In this document: positions 39,703-48,957 of the stretch, one piece after another
Layout: every line of letters begins with the position of its first letter
Numbering within the stretch: position 1 is the stretch's first letter
Source: Aptenodytes patagonicus
Lineage: Eukaryota > Chordata > Aves > Sphenisciformes > Spheniscidae
Direction of reading: 5' to 3'
DNA: 64,000 bases
NCBI RefSeq assembly: GCF_965638725.1
Contig: NC_134949.1
Location: 186,653,978 to 186,717,977 of the forward strand
The notes under the pieces: generated by a model
What the model was told of the DNA's origin: nothing
The model's input: only the letters and a program-made list of their open reading frames with translations
Databases searched by the model: none
Program-made: the position numbers and the translations under genes

Positions 39703-41392
39703 TAGAATCATAGAATCATTGAGGTTGGAAAAGACCTCTAAGATCATCGAGTCCAACCATCAACCCAACACCACCATGCCCACTAAACCATGTCCCTAAG
39801 CACCTCATCTACATGTCTTTTAAATACGTCCAGGGATGGGGACTCCACCACTTCCCTGGGCAGCCTGGTCCAATGTTTCACCACTCTTTCAGGAAAGAAA
39901 TTTTTCCTTACATCCAATCTAAACCTCCCCTGCTGCAACTTGAGGCCATTTCCTCTCGTCCTATCACTTGTTACTTCGGAGAAAAGACCAACACCCACCT
40001 CGCTACAACCTCCTTTCAGGGAATTGTAGAGAGCGATGAGGTCTCCCCTCAGCCTCCTTTTCTCCAGGCTGAACAGTCCCAGTTCCCTCAGCCGCTCCTC
40101 AGAAGACTTCTTCTCCAGACCCCTCACCAGCCTCGTTGCCCTTCTCTGGACACGCTCCAGCACCTCAACGTCCTTCTTGTAGTGAGGGGCCCAAAACTGA
40201 ACACAGTAGTCAAGGTGCGGCCTCACCAGGGCCGAGTACAGGGGCACGATCACTTCCCTACTCCTACTGGCCACACTATTTCTGATACAGGCCAGGATGC
40301 CATTGGCCTTCTTGGCCACCTGGGCACACTGCTGGCTCATGTTCAGCTGGCTGTCAACCAACACCCCCAGGTCCTTTTCCGACAGGCAGCTTTCCAGCCA
40401 CTCTTCCCCAAGCCTGTAGCGCTGCATGGGGTTGTTGTGGCCAAAGTGCAGGACCCGGCACTTGGCCTTGTTCAACCTCATACAGTTGGCCTGGGCCCAT
40501 TGATCCAGCCTCTCAAGGTCCCTCTGCAGAGCCTTCCTACCCTCGAGCAGATCAACACTCCCGCCCAGCTTGGTGTCATCTGCAAACTTACTGAGGGTGC
40601 ACTCAATCCCCTCATCCAGATCATCAATAAAGATATTAAACAAGACCGGCCCCAGTACCGAGCCCTGGGGAACACCGCTTATGACCGGCCGCCAACTGGA
40701 TGTAACTCCATTCACCACAATTCTCTGGGCCCGGCTGTCCAGACAGTTTTTGACCCAGTGAAGAGTACACCTGTCTAAGCCGTGAGCCGCCAGCTTCTCG
40801 AGGAGAATGCTGTGGGAGACAGTGTCGAAGGCCTTGCTGAAGTCCAGGTAGACCACATCCACAGCCTTTCCCTCACCCACTAGGCGGGTCACCTGGTCAT
40901 AGGAGGAGATCAGGTTGGTCAAGCAGGACCTGCCTCTCATGAATCCGTGCTGGCTGGGCCTGACCCCCTGGTTGTCCCGCTCATGCCTTGTGAGCGCCCT
41001 CAAGATGAGCCGCTCCATAATCTTCCCCGGCACCGAGGTCAGGCTGACAGGCCTGTAGTTCCCCGGATCCTCCTTCCGGCCCTTCTTGTGGATGGGCGTC
41101 ACATTGGCAAGCCTCCAGTCATCCGGGACCTCCCCCGTTAACCAGGACTGCTGATAAATGATGGAGAGCGGCTTGGCGAGCACCTCTGCCAGCTCCCTCA
41201 GCACTCTTGGGTGGATCCCATCTGGCCCCATAGACTTGTGAGCATCCAGGTGGCATAGCAGGTCATTGACTGCTTCCTCTTGGATTACGGGGGGTTCATC
41301 CTGCTCGCCGTCCCCATCTTCCAGCTCGGGGGGCCGAGTACCCTGAGGATAACTGGTCTGACTGTTAAAGACTGAGGCAAAGAAGGTATTGC
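39703..41392 (-). mobile_element. Inner CR1 LINE, 5'-truncated, inserted in the endonuclease region of the outer CR1
   Basis: About 1.69 kb. It begins on the minus strand at the FFASVF block just upstream of RT and ends with the tail ATTCTATGATTCTATGATTG abutting the outer element's CLELNDC codons. It contains the whole RT and C-terminal domain without frameshift. Its tail shows it is an independent retroposition event and not a duplication inside the outer copy. It is highly similar to the outer copy across RT, so both come from closely related subfamilies. It is the younger of the two because it interrupts the other. Confidence 0.88.
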
Positions 41393-41648
41393 CAATCAAA
41401 ACACTCTCCAACATACAGGGCCACCCCACCGCCTCTCCTTCCTCATCTGCCCTTCTGAAGAGTCTATAGCCATCCATTGCAGCACTCCAGTCATGAGAGT
41501 CACCCCACCATGTTTCTGTGATGGCGACTAAGTCATATCTCTCCCGCTGCACAATGGCTTCCAGCTCCTCCTGCTTGCCGCCCATGCTGCGTGCATTGGT
41601 GTAGATGCACTTGAGCTGGGCTATCGAGTTCGCCCCCAGCATCGGCAT
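39783..41648 (-). CDS. Chimeric CR1 ORF2-like frame, 621 codons (outer endonuclease N-terminus joined to inner RT)
   Basis: Open frame formed by the nesting. Residues 1-85 come from the outer element: NARSM (18-22) and TETWW (44-48) are apurinic-type endonuclease motifs. Residues about 67-85 are out of frame relative to the outer ORF2 because of an upstream indel near 41450. From residue 86 the frame is the inner element's: [10 protein letters not shown] (about 141-150), [15 protein letters not shown] (about 197-211), YLDFSKAFD (267-275), VPQGSVLGP (about 326-334), FADD (355-358), and the C-terminal domain ending LRDMV-stop. RT motifs are intact. The endonuclease lacks its central and C-terminal catalytic blocks (GDFN, SDH), so autonomous retroposition is unlikely. 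No host function is implied. The start is the ORF2-proximal Met and expression is unknown. Confidence 0.8.
   Translation of the reverse strand: MPMLGANSIAQLKCIYTNARSMGGKQEELEAIVQRERYDLVAITETWWGDSHDWSAAMDGYRLFRRADEEGEAVGWPCMLESVLIGNTFFASVFNSQTSYPQGTRPPELEDGDGEQDEPPVIQEEAVNDLLCHLDAHKSMGPDGIHPRVLRELAEVLAKPLSIIYQQSWLTGEVPDDWRLANVTPIHKKGRKEDPGNYRPVSLTSVPGKIMERLILRALTRHERDNQGVRPSQHGFMRGRSCLTNLISSYDQVTRLVGEGKAVDVVYLDFSKAFDTVSHSILLEKLAAHGLDRCTLHWVKNCLDSRAQRIVVNGVTSSWRPVISGVPQGSVLGPVLFNIFIDDLDEGIECTLSKFADDTKLGGSVDLLEGRKALQRDLERLDQWAQANCMRLNKAKCRVLHFGHNNPMQRYRLGEEWLESCLSEKDLGVLVDSQLNMSQQCAQVAKKANGILACIRNSVASRSREVIVPLYSALVRPHLDYCVQFWAPHYKKDVEVLERVQRRATRLVRGLEKKSSEERLRELGLFSLEKRRLRGDLIALYNSLKGGCSEVGVGLFSEVTSDRTRGNGLKLQQGRFRLDVRKNFFPERVVKHWTRLPREVVESPSLDVFKRHVDEVLRDMV
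41399..41648 (-). pseudogene. Outer CR1 ORF2, N-terminal endonuclease fragment
   Basis: The part of the outer ORF2 that lies upstream of the insertion, used as the N-terminus of the chimeric frame. It carries the NARSM and AITETWW endonuclease motifs. The downstream codons join the 39696 part only after a 1-nt shift: the frame that reads TETWW would continue as VLIV-stop across the healed junction, while the C-terminal part requires ECFDCLEL. So ORF2 was probably already frameshifted near 41440-41460, independently of the insertion. Confidence 0.75.
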
Positions 41649-41704
41649 GCCACCCCTAGGCTCATCTCTAGTGGGCCTGGTTTTATTCCCTTCCCCCTTC
41701 GAAC

Positions 41705-42955
41705 CTAGTTTAAAGCCCTCTCAGTGAGCCCTGCCAATTCACGAGCAATGATCCTTTCCCCCCTGTGAGACAGCTGAACTCCATCTGTCGCCAGCAGGCC
41801 TGGTGCCATGTAAACCTCGCCATGATCAAAAAAGCCAAAATTCCTCCGATGGCACCAGCCCCTGAGCTATGCGTTGATCAGGTGTGTTTTCCTGCTCCTT
41901 TCAATATTCTTCCCTGCCACTGTAGGGATTGAGGAAAACACTACCTCTGCTCCTGATCCTTCAACCAGTTGCCCCAGAAGTCCCTTTTGATCACTGCAGG
42001 ACTTCTCTCTGGAACCTCATCACTGCCAGCCTGTATAACCAGCAGTGGGTAGTAGTCAGAAGGCTGTACCAGACCAGGGAGCTTCCTCGTAATGTCTCTG
42101 ACCCGGGCCCCAGGGAGGCAGCAGACTTCCCTGTGGGACGGGTCTGGTCGGCATATCGGGCCCTCTGTTCCCCTCAGAAGGGAATCGCCTATGACAATTA
42201 CCCTCCTTTTTTTCTTAGCAGAGGCAGTCATAATGCGTGGGGCTGACTGCCTCACCCTAGGCAACCTCCTGGATGGACCTTCATCTACATCCTTGTTTGC
42301 CTGGCCCTCAAGTTCCAGGGCCCCATATCTGTTGTGTAAGGGCAACCGGGAAGGTGAGGGAGGCCGGGCGGGGGTTCGCCTGGCACCCCGAGCAGGGACC
42401 TGTTTCCATTCCCCCCAGTTGCTTAGGTCCCCTCTTTCTACCTGGTGGCAAGGAGGCAGGGGATCCTCTGCTTCTCGTGGAGCCTCCATCTGCTGCCTTT
42501 GCCTCAGGGATGGTAGGGGGTGGCTCCACCAATCTATCTCCCTCTCACAGTCCCAAATACCTTTCCACTTCCTCCTTCAGCTCTGCCACCAGGCTGAGCA
42601 GATCATCCACCTGGTCACACCGCACACAGGTGGTGTCTCTGCCGCCCTCTGGTACAGCTGACAGGCTCAGGCACTCCCTGCAGCCAGAGACCTGGACAGC
42701 TGTATGCTTGCGTGAGGGCTCCGTCTGGGTCACCACATTCCTTCTGGCGACGGCTTTCGACTGAGTGGAAACCATAGCTGGTCCTCTTCTGGGAAGGTGA
42801 TGACTACTAGTTGAGTTGGCCTCTAGAGCCAGGAGGGGGACTGCGCCCTGCCCGCTCACCTTCCCTGCACGCCCTGCCTGCGCAAACTGCCGCGCAAACT
42901 GCCGCGCCACGCCCTTCTGATGCGCCACGTCCTGTTTGCCCGCCCTGTTCGCCAC
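41705..42955 (-). pseudogene. CR1 ORF1 (zinc-knuckle/coiled-coil plus SGNH esterase-like), broken
   Basis: ORF1 of the outer CR1. The first frame (42545-42955) starts MANRAGKQD and has a Cys cluster C-x2-C-x14-C-x2-C (CREC then CVRC) followed by a leucine-rich segment ending LKEEVER, probably a coiled coil. After a frameshift near 42555 the frame 41941-42489 carries RVIVIGDSLLRG, the GDS block of SGNH hydrolases, and a degenerate VIQAGSDEV block. After a second shift near 41960 the remainder reads to DGVQLSHRGERI, holding the third SGNH Asp/His block, and ends at the stop 41705-41707. A TAG interrupts this tail in the INA-stop-LRGW context (about 41870). In CR1 elements ORF1 is an RNA-binding, esterase-type protein. 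This copy cannot make it. Confidence 0.8.
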
Positions 42956-43052
42956 ACTCTGGGTCGCTCGCGCTCCCTGGGGACTGCCACTTCAGGAAGG
43001 GTCCCCCAGCGTGATCCTCCGCTCCGGAGCCCTTTGCCTCAGTGGATTTATC
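42956..43052 (-). promoter_or_regulatory. CR1 5' UTR / promoter remnant
   Basis: GC-rich, CpG-containing leader upstream of the ORF1 start, ending where the sequence turns AT-rich at about 43045-43052. CR1 5' UTRs act as internal promoters; activity here is unknown. The sharp compositional edge helps set the 5' end of the element. Confidence 0.5.
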
Positions 43053-44349
43053 TTTTTATCTTTCCAATCACTTTGTTTGCAACAGTAATTGAAAGAAATA
43101 TTTGAAGCAAATATTATTTAGTCATTTTTAGGGTACTTATATATAGTGAACTCAGTACCAACTTTATAAGCATTTGTAGTTATAAAAGTTTCTTCTAACA
43201 CATTGCAAAATATATAGAATGTAATTCTCAGCTACCTTAAATTACTGTCTTTGTTAACCACTATATTTTAATCAGTTCTGTACAGAGTAAGGTAAGGCAA
43301 GTTATGCTATGTGTAACTTTCTTTGAACAATTTCTTATTACACAAAGCAAATATTTTAGTATCTAAATACTCATAAACATGAAGGTATTTGTCAACCCAC
43401 ATGGAAGAGTTTTTCGTGAACTTAAGAGTGTAATGGTATACCATAAGAAGCTAAAAAATAGGTAATGAAGGGTAGATGTGGTTGGAAAATAAGTAGTTTT
43501 CTGGTCTTGATATCATACATGTCTTTAAATATAACAGTCAATGATGAGAGATATAATAGTCAATGATGAGAGAGGAGCAGACAGTTTAGTTCTCAGGCCT
43601 GAGATACTAGTTCTCCTATAACATTACATGAAGCTGCACGAAACTTTTAAAAGTTAATTAAATTCAACTATTTAATTTAGATTAAATGTTTATTGTACAC
43701 TAAATACATAACCTTTTTAATAAGATTTAATAAAGTTAAAAAGTAATACCAACCTAATCTAGTTGCCTTATAATTAACCCAACCATGCCAGCAATAAATG
43801 TGCTTTTCCTCTGTAATTGATAAATTAAACATGCAAAGAGCTTTAGGATTTAACTGGTGTTTAACAAAATAACTGTAATGGGTTGATTGGATATCAATTA
43901 ATTGCCAAAAATTAGCATGTTAATTGGCATTTATTTTAGTATAGTAGTAGTTATCTAGTCAATTGCTAATTAAAACACTTAAACTATGCTTTTCAATTTA
44001 TAAGAATGAAATTATACTTTTATTACCTACTTCATTTCTAGGTAATGATACAGCAAGTAAATTTATGTCCCTTATTTATTGAACTTCAGTAGTAACAACT
44101 GATACTTTATTAGCAGTGAGATACCCTTTTATCAAGAGCACATTAATGATGTGTGTTTGGCATTGGATGTACTCTAAAACTTACCAAAGTCCACGTTCGC
44201 ACGTGTCGGTGGTGATCGGTGTCTCCTCTTTGTCATGCTTTTTTCTCTTCCTTCCATTTTATGCTTCTTTTTCTTTTCTGGCAACCATGCCAACATGCAT
44301 GCAACAACAGGATGCCACAGCATGTATATATATTGTCAGCACGTATATC
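43053..44349. other. AT-rich DNA rich in TAATT/ATTA motifs; small CpG cluster at 44194-44218
   Basis: No gene seen. A 22-bp-period direct repeat (ATAACAGTCAATGATGAGAG and ATAATAGTCAATGATGAGAG) lies at 43531-43572. From about 43680 to 44010 the sequence is dense in TTAATT/CAATTA/TAATTA cores. Five CpGs within 25 bp at 44194-44218, including a CACGTG E-box, are unusual for this region. Confidence 0.45.
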
Positions 44350-44696
44350 TATCATGGGGGAAGGCGGCAGGAGTGGCCCGGCCTCCCCAGGCCCTGGGAG
44401 CTGCTGTCGGCTGCGGCTCACCCAGGCCTGGCCTCAGCTCCAGCCTTGCCACCCCACAGCCTTGCCTGTGGGTCCAGGCCTGGGTCCAATGGCCCAGCCC
44501 CAGCCTATCCCCATCCTCATGAAAGTGCCCAGTGCCTGGGGCTGGGGCTGCCCTGGTGCCGCCCAGCTGCCCTGCTCCTTGATGGGGCAGCGGGCCAGGC
44601 CCTGGCTGCCAGGCCCTGCCCTGATGGACCCCAGGGAGCTCCCTGGCTCCTGGCCCCTGGCCTGCATGGAGCAACTGGCCCATTCCATGCCCTGAT
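44350..44696. other. GC-rich block of unknown origin, flanked by GTATATC direct repeats
   Basis: A 347-bp block rich in CCTGG/GGCCC, strikingly different from the AT-rich DNA on both sides. GTATATC occurs immediately before (44343-44349) and after it (44697-44703), as a target duplication would. An AAAAC-rich tract follows at about 44747-44784. All frames are rather open because GC-rich DNA has few stops: a 198-codon plus frame, a 158-codon plus frame and a 115-codon minus frame overlap. None has a recognisable domain, and the mutual overlap argues against coding. It could be a retroposed GC-rich transcript, a non-autonomous element or a CpG-decayed island. Confidence 0.4.
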
Positions 44697-44746
44697 GTAT
44701 ATCAACATTTAAGTTCCCTGATGAGATCTCAGTTGCTTTTGATGTT

Positions 44747-44784
44747 AAAAAAACAAATCAAAACAAAACAAAACAAAACAAAAC
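44747..44784. repeat. (AAAAC)n simple repeat
   Basis: A run of A followed by about five AAAAC units. It could be a degenerated A-tail or a plain microsatellite. Confidence 0.85.
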
Positions 44785-45646
44785 TGTACAGAGCAAGTAG
44801 AGTGCTGTAATTTTATTTGAACTGGGAAAGTGTATCTTGGTCTGCAAACATACTAAAAGCTCTTCCTCTGATAGAAATCTCTCAAACCCTACTGTAAAAT
44901 TAAACCCAAACCTGAACAAAAATGTGTTGAACAAGTTGTGCTATCTTAGAGAAGAACAATTAAAAAATTTCTCTCATCACAGTTCTTCCTTTGTCTCTCC
45001 CTTGATTTTATTCACCTGAAATACCTGCAAATTACTACCCAGTCTCTGTCAGACAAGACTCTTCCTGTTACTTACCCCGCTCTCTTTTCATTTTACTCAC
45101 TCTTCCAGGCAGATGTTAGGCACAATTATTATTTTTTCCTCAGTTTATTAAAAGCCTGTAGATTTCTAACTTCAGAAAAGGTTTCAGGGTTGTGATCTTA
45201 AATAGTTGGGATCATATCCTTGCAATGCTAGGTGAGCAGCAATGCAGTATCTCCATCATGTGTGTGGGTAGGAATTAACATTCATGTCTGTCCTGAGGAA
45301 TTGCTTACATGTCTCTATCTAGGCATGCTGATTTTCAATGTCTTTCTGTGTGGGATGTTTTCTCTTTGGGAAGCCATTTCCACAGATGGTCTCTCTCCAC
45401 GCTCACAAGGTTGTGTATTACACTTCAGTAGCCATATACATGCGTAGAAGTGCATGAGTGTTATGGAAAATAATTATGCTTCTGTCAGCTCTGTAATTAA
45501 ATATTTTTTTCTTTTCCCATACATATTACTGTGTTTATACAATGTGCTCACAATCATAACAATATAACATACTCCTGAGCATTTCTCATTGAATTTGCTC
45601 TCTGTCCCCATTCTTGTAGCACTTTGGATTGGGCAGGTAAAGGATA
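44785..45646. other. Unique DNA, no gene seen
   Basis: No recognisable gene or repeat. The plus frame 45232-45447 (71 codons) has no identifiable motif. Confidence 0.5.
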
Positions 45647-46150
45647 GTTCAGTTTTGGGCCCCTCACTACAAGAGGGGCGTTGAGGTGCTGGAGCGTGTC
45701 CAGAGAAGGGCAACGAGGCTGGTGAGGGGTCTGGAGAACAAGTCTTATGAGGAGCATCTGAGGGAACTGGGGTCGTTTAGCCTGGAGAAGAGGAGGCTGA
45801 GGGGAGACCTCATCACCCTCTACAACTCCCTGAAAGGAGGTTGTAGCGAGGTGGGTGTCAGTCTCTTCTCCCAAGTAACAAGCGATAGGACGAGAGGAAA
45901 TGGCCCCAAGTTGCACCAGGGGAGGTTTAGATTGGACGTGAGGAAAAATTTCTTTACTGAAAGAGTGGTTAAACATTGGAAGAGGCTGCCCAGGGAAGTG
46001 GTTGAGTCACCATCCCTGGAGGTATTTAAAAGACGTGTAGATGCGGTGCTTAGGGACATGGTTTAGTGGGCATGGTGGTGTTGGGTTGACGGTTGGACTT
46101 GATGATCTTAGAGGTCTTTTCCAACCTTAATGATTCTATGATTCTATGAT
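45647..46150 (+). mobile_element. CR1 LINE, 5'-truncated, plus strand
   Basis: A 0.5-kb CR1 copy starting within the C-terminal domain of ORF2 (GTTCAGTTTTGGGCCCC, about 45647) and ending with AATGATTCTATGATTCTATGAT at about 46128-46149. GATA precedes the 5' end (45643-45646) and overlaps the 3' end, a weak candidate target duplication. It is opposite in orientation to the nested pair at 37-43 kb and very similar to their 3' ends. Confidence 0.92.
45686..46066 (+). pseudogene. CR1 ORF2 C-terminal fragment
   Basis: An uninterrupted 126-codon frame equal to the last part of CR1 ORF2: [16 protein letters not shown], then [16 protein letters not shown], then [18 protein letters not shown] and the terminal LRDMV stop. 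The internal Met is not an authentic start; the same frame is open upstream to the truncation point. It contains no catalytic domain. The undamaged frame indicates a fairly young insertion. Confidence 0.88.
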
Positions 46151-48071
46151 ATAAATAATAAAATATAAATATGTTATTCTGAAGGAATAAATAACATGTT
46201 GATTCTAATAAGTATTACTGTTTAATATTTCCTTGGAAATGTCTCTCTTAATAATCTAAAAAACTTAATTTTACAAAATGTTAGGCTCCTCAGCAACGTC
46301 AAGAAGTAGAACAATATGTAATCAAATTGTAGAAACTGAGTAGGAAAGAGGAGGTGATATAGTACCTTAATTTCCAAAATTATTAAGTTCTATGTACTAC
46401 ATTATAGAGGATGTCAAAGTAAAAAATAGTTCTTACCATTTACAGGTCTGTCTTTTTATAGTTTTTATAAATCTGCTTGCTTATGCCTGACATAGTTCTC
46501 CTGTACAGTACTATACACTAGCAACTTCAGTGTCAAAAGACTGTTCCCCCTGCCATAGAATAAAGCATTATTTTCCTCTTTTACTTTACATACATCAATC
46601 TTAATTGTAAATGAGCAACAAAAGCATCATATTAAAACTGTGAAAAAAGTTATTAAACCATACAGGTTTTGGAAGACAACTGATACTGAATATGGTTTTT
46701 TATTAGAATATTAGACTAATTTCAATTTAATAGTGGCCATAAATAAACATTTTTAAAAACTCTGAACTGAACCACGATATCCTGTTTGTTTAAAAGAGCT
46801 GTAAATCAGCCTCCATGTTTTGAGACATAGTAGGATGTTTGGTTGTCACAGAGATTTGATCCCATTATCCCAATTTAGATTACTTTATCTTAAAATTTTC
46901 TTAAAGATGGTACTTTTACTCAGTGTTGAAATGATTTTAAGATGGTGTAATTTACACATTTAAGGGGAAGAAAAATGGGTAAGGAGCTGTGAAGTGAGCT
47001 AGCCTTTTCTGTTTCTCTTGACGGGAAATGACAAATATAGTGTCTGTTTGACTTAGAGATGGTGGGTATAAATATATACTTCAGGCTTTGAAGCGAGGGG
47101 CCAGCCTGAAGATAATAAAAAAGGAGATGTCTTAATGCAAATTTGTACATCAGTTCCAAATTTAGCCTTTTGGTTTCTAAGTGGAAAACTGACAATTCAG
47201 CTTCTCCATGACACACCTTTTGTTTTTTATCTAGACATATTTTTTCCATAGACTATCAATATAAATAATATAAACAAATCACGTGCATACTCACTGTCAA
47301 TAACTTCATTGATGATGCTCAGATTTTTTTTTTTTTATTTTTACATTTGATGAAGCACCCAGTCTAGATCAGAAGAGAGATGACCTTTGATTGATTAGCA
47401 GTTAATTGCTTTTTGTCTTTCTAACAAATTTTCAAAGCTAGTGACCTTTTGGAGTTACTGCCAAGCATACTCTAGAAATGTCTTCACGCAAACATTCAAA
47501 AATGTGGTATCTGAGAACTTCTTCATTCACATTGTCAAGAAAGGTACAGAGAAAAACATACAATTAACAAATAGGCTGCTTTATTAATTATATCACTTCA
47601 ACTCTTGAACATTTGTCATGTTCATATTTGTAGACACATATGAAGTATGCAATGTCTTTTTGCCTGTTATTTACTTGTGCTTTGGCTGTACATACTGTAT
47701 GTAAGTCACTATACTGCTTGGACCTTGTTTGGACTCATAGTTCTCCCCAAGAACAAAAATCAGATACAGTTCTGCAGGGCACTTCATTTCAGAGATTGCT
47801 TACAGGCAGGATGGATAAATTTGGATTTTTTATCCTACGGAGTAAGCTAGTATTGTCACAGTGGGCTTTAGTCTAGCATCTATTGCCAGTAGGCAATACA
47901 TTCACATGCTCTCATGCCAAAGAGGGCATGCTAAGGACATCAGACATCTGTCTTAAATGTATTTAAAAGCACCACTCTCACATTTTTAAGGATCTTGTAA
48001 CTGTATCCTTCCCCCCACACCCACACACCTCTCATATATACATAGAAAAAAATATCTTTTTAGAATTAAGG
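46151..48071. other. AT-rich unique DNA, no gene seen
   Basis: No recognisable gene. The 109-codon minus frame (46920-47249) has no domain. A T run lies at about 47325-47337. Confidence 0.5.
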
Positions 48072-48311
48072 ATGGCTGCAAAAGCTTTATTAGGAGCTGC
48101 AAAATTTAAGCAAGGCCAATTCACCCTGTAATACTTGGCCTGGGGCCCATGATTGTTCCTCAGGACAAATGCCTTCATGAATGTAGATGAGGAATTAGCA
48201 GCACAATATCTAGATGCCAAGGGAACTTACAAGTTAGATGGGTCTACTATGGCATCTGTAGAGGTTCACCTCCAGGCATTAGAAGAAATAGGTAGTGTTT
48301 ATGGAACATAA
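48072..48311 (+). pseudogene. Protein-like relic of unknown origin
   Basis: One continuous plus frame of 79 codons with two internal stops (TAA 48129-48131, TGA 48150-48152). Its translation looks protein-like: MAAKALLGAAKFKQGQ before the stops and, after them, MNVDEELAAQYLDAKG, then STMASVEVHLQALEEIG. The open half (48153-48308) could also be an exon, since TTGTTCCTCAG precedes 48164 and ATAG/GTAGTG occurs at 48288-48296. I do not recognise the family. It could be a processed pseudogene fragment, a retroviral remnant or a chance frame; the composition (Ala/Glu-rich in AT-rich DNA) favours a real relic. Confidence 0.35.
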
Positions 48312-48810
48312 GTATTGTCTCATGGAATTTGAATCTGGAGCTTAAGGACTATAATATTAAATTTAGATGCAAATTGCTTTGAAATCCTGTTTAAATTTTT
48401 AACTCTTGTAATTTTTTTTTTTTGATCCTCAGCATTTTCTAACTTAGATTTTGTGTATTTTTCCACTTATTTTGTATGTTCTGTCTTTTAGGTCGAATAC
48501 TTATTTCTGATGCATATTTCCATTTCAACATGGAAAAATGCATACTTGAGGGGAAGACTGCAGATCTACTGTAGTTCACATTATTTCTTTTTCTAAATTC
48601 TCTTAGATCATTGTCTCTTTATCAATTTTTAGTGCATTTTGAAAATGGCTTCATGCAAAGAATATAGAGGTCAGAAGGACTCTTTCTACTGATTTAAAAG
48701 GAATTTTAATTCGCTCCATAGATAAATGAACACTGTGTGTCATGATCCATAAGGATCACTGAGTAGCAGGCTTATAAGTAATACATTTTTATTTTTCCAC
48801 AAATATGAGT
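48312..48810. other. AT-rich unique DNA
   Basis: No gene or repeat recognised apart from a T run at about 48412-48424. Confidence 0.5.
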
Positions 48811-48957
48811 ATGCAAAACCATGGAGTTGGAAGGAACTTCAGAAAATACTCTGATCCATTCTATTACAGACATCTATTTACAAGGTCTTTGCCTAGGCTA
48901 TTCCGCAAGACCTACGGTAATGGAGACTACAACCTCTCCAGGATAACTTGTCTGTAT
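48811..48957 (-). mobile_element. Decayed CR1 3'-UTR fragment
   Basis: On the plus strand the segment shows the complement of CR1 3' ends: GGAGTTGGAAGGAACTTCAG near 48825-48844 and, about 80 bp later, GGAGACTACAACCTCTCC followed by AGGATAACTTGTC. The same order (TTGGAA...GACCTC, GGGGACTCCACCACTTCC, GGGCAGCCTG) is visible at 37050-37195 and 39720-39870. The tail itself has decayed. Confidence 0.55.

Larger units (their letters stand above)
37028..43052 (-). mobile_element. Near full-length CR1 LINE (outer element), split by a second CR1
   Basis: Minus-strand CR1 with a GC-rich 5' region (about 42956-43052), ORF1 (41705-42955), ORF2 (endonuclease, RT, C-terminal domain) and a 3' UTR ending in CATAGATTCATAGAATCAT (plus-strand reading) at about 37028-37045. 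The element is interrupted at 39703-41392 by another CR1. Removing the insertion leaves about 4.3 kb, close to the usual full length of about 4.5 kb. An 8-bp match TTTTTATC lies just outside both ends (37020-37027 and 43053-43060), a possible target duplication, although it is AT-rich. ORF1 has frameshifts and a stop, and ORF2 has a frameshift in the endonuclease and a 37-bp insertion near 37.83 kb, so the copy is defective. Confidence 0.9.

Noticed and set aside
39813..40778. 321-codon plus-strand open frame
   Set aside because: It is antisense to the RT and C-terminal region of the inner CR1 ORF2; the codon-level match to CR1 is on the minus strand.
39697..41648. Interpretation as two CR1 elements inserted head to tail side by side, the upstream one with an internal deletion
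   Set aside because: The breakpoint of the supposed deletion and the 5' end of the supposed second copy fall at the same CR1 position and share CAATCA, which a single nested insertion explains with one event.
42092..42764. Overlapping plus-strand frames of 163-189 codons
   Set aside because: Shadows of the GC-rich CR1 ORF1 on the opposite strand.
44116..44712. 198-codon plus-strand frame
   Set aside because: Most of it spans the GC-rich block, where stops are rare in every frame; there is no domain, and competing frames overlap on both strands.
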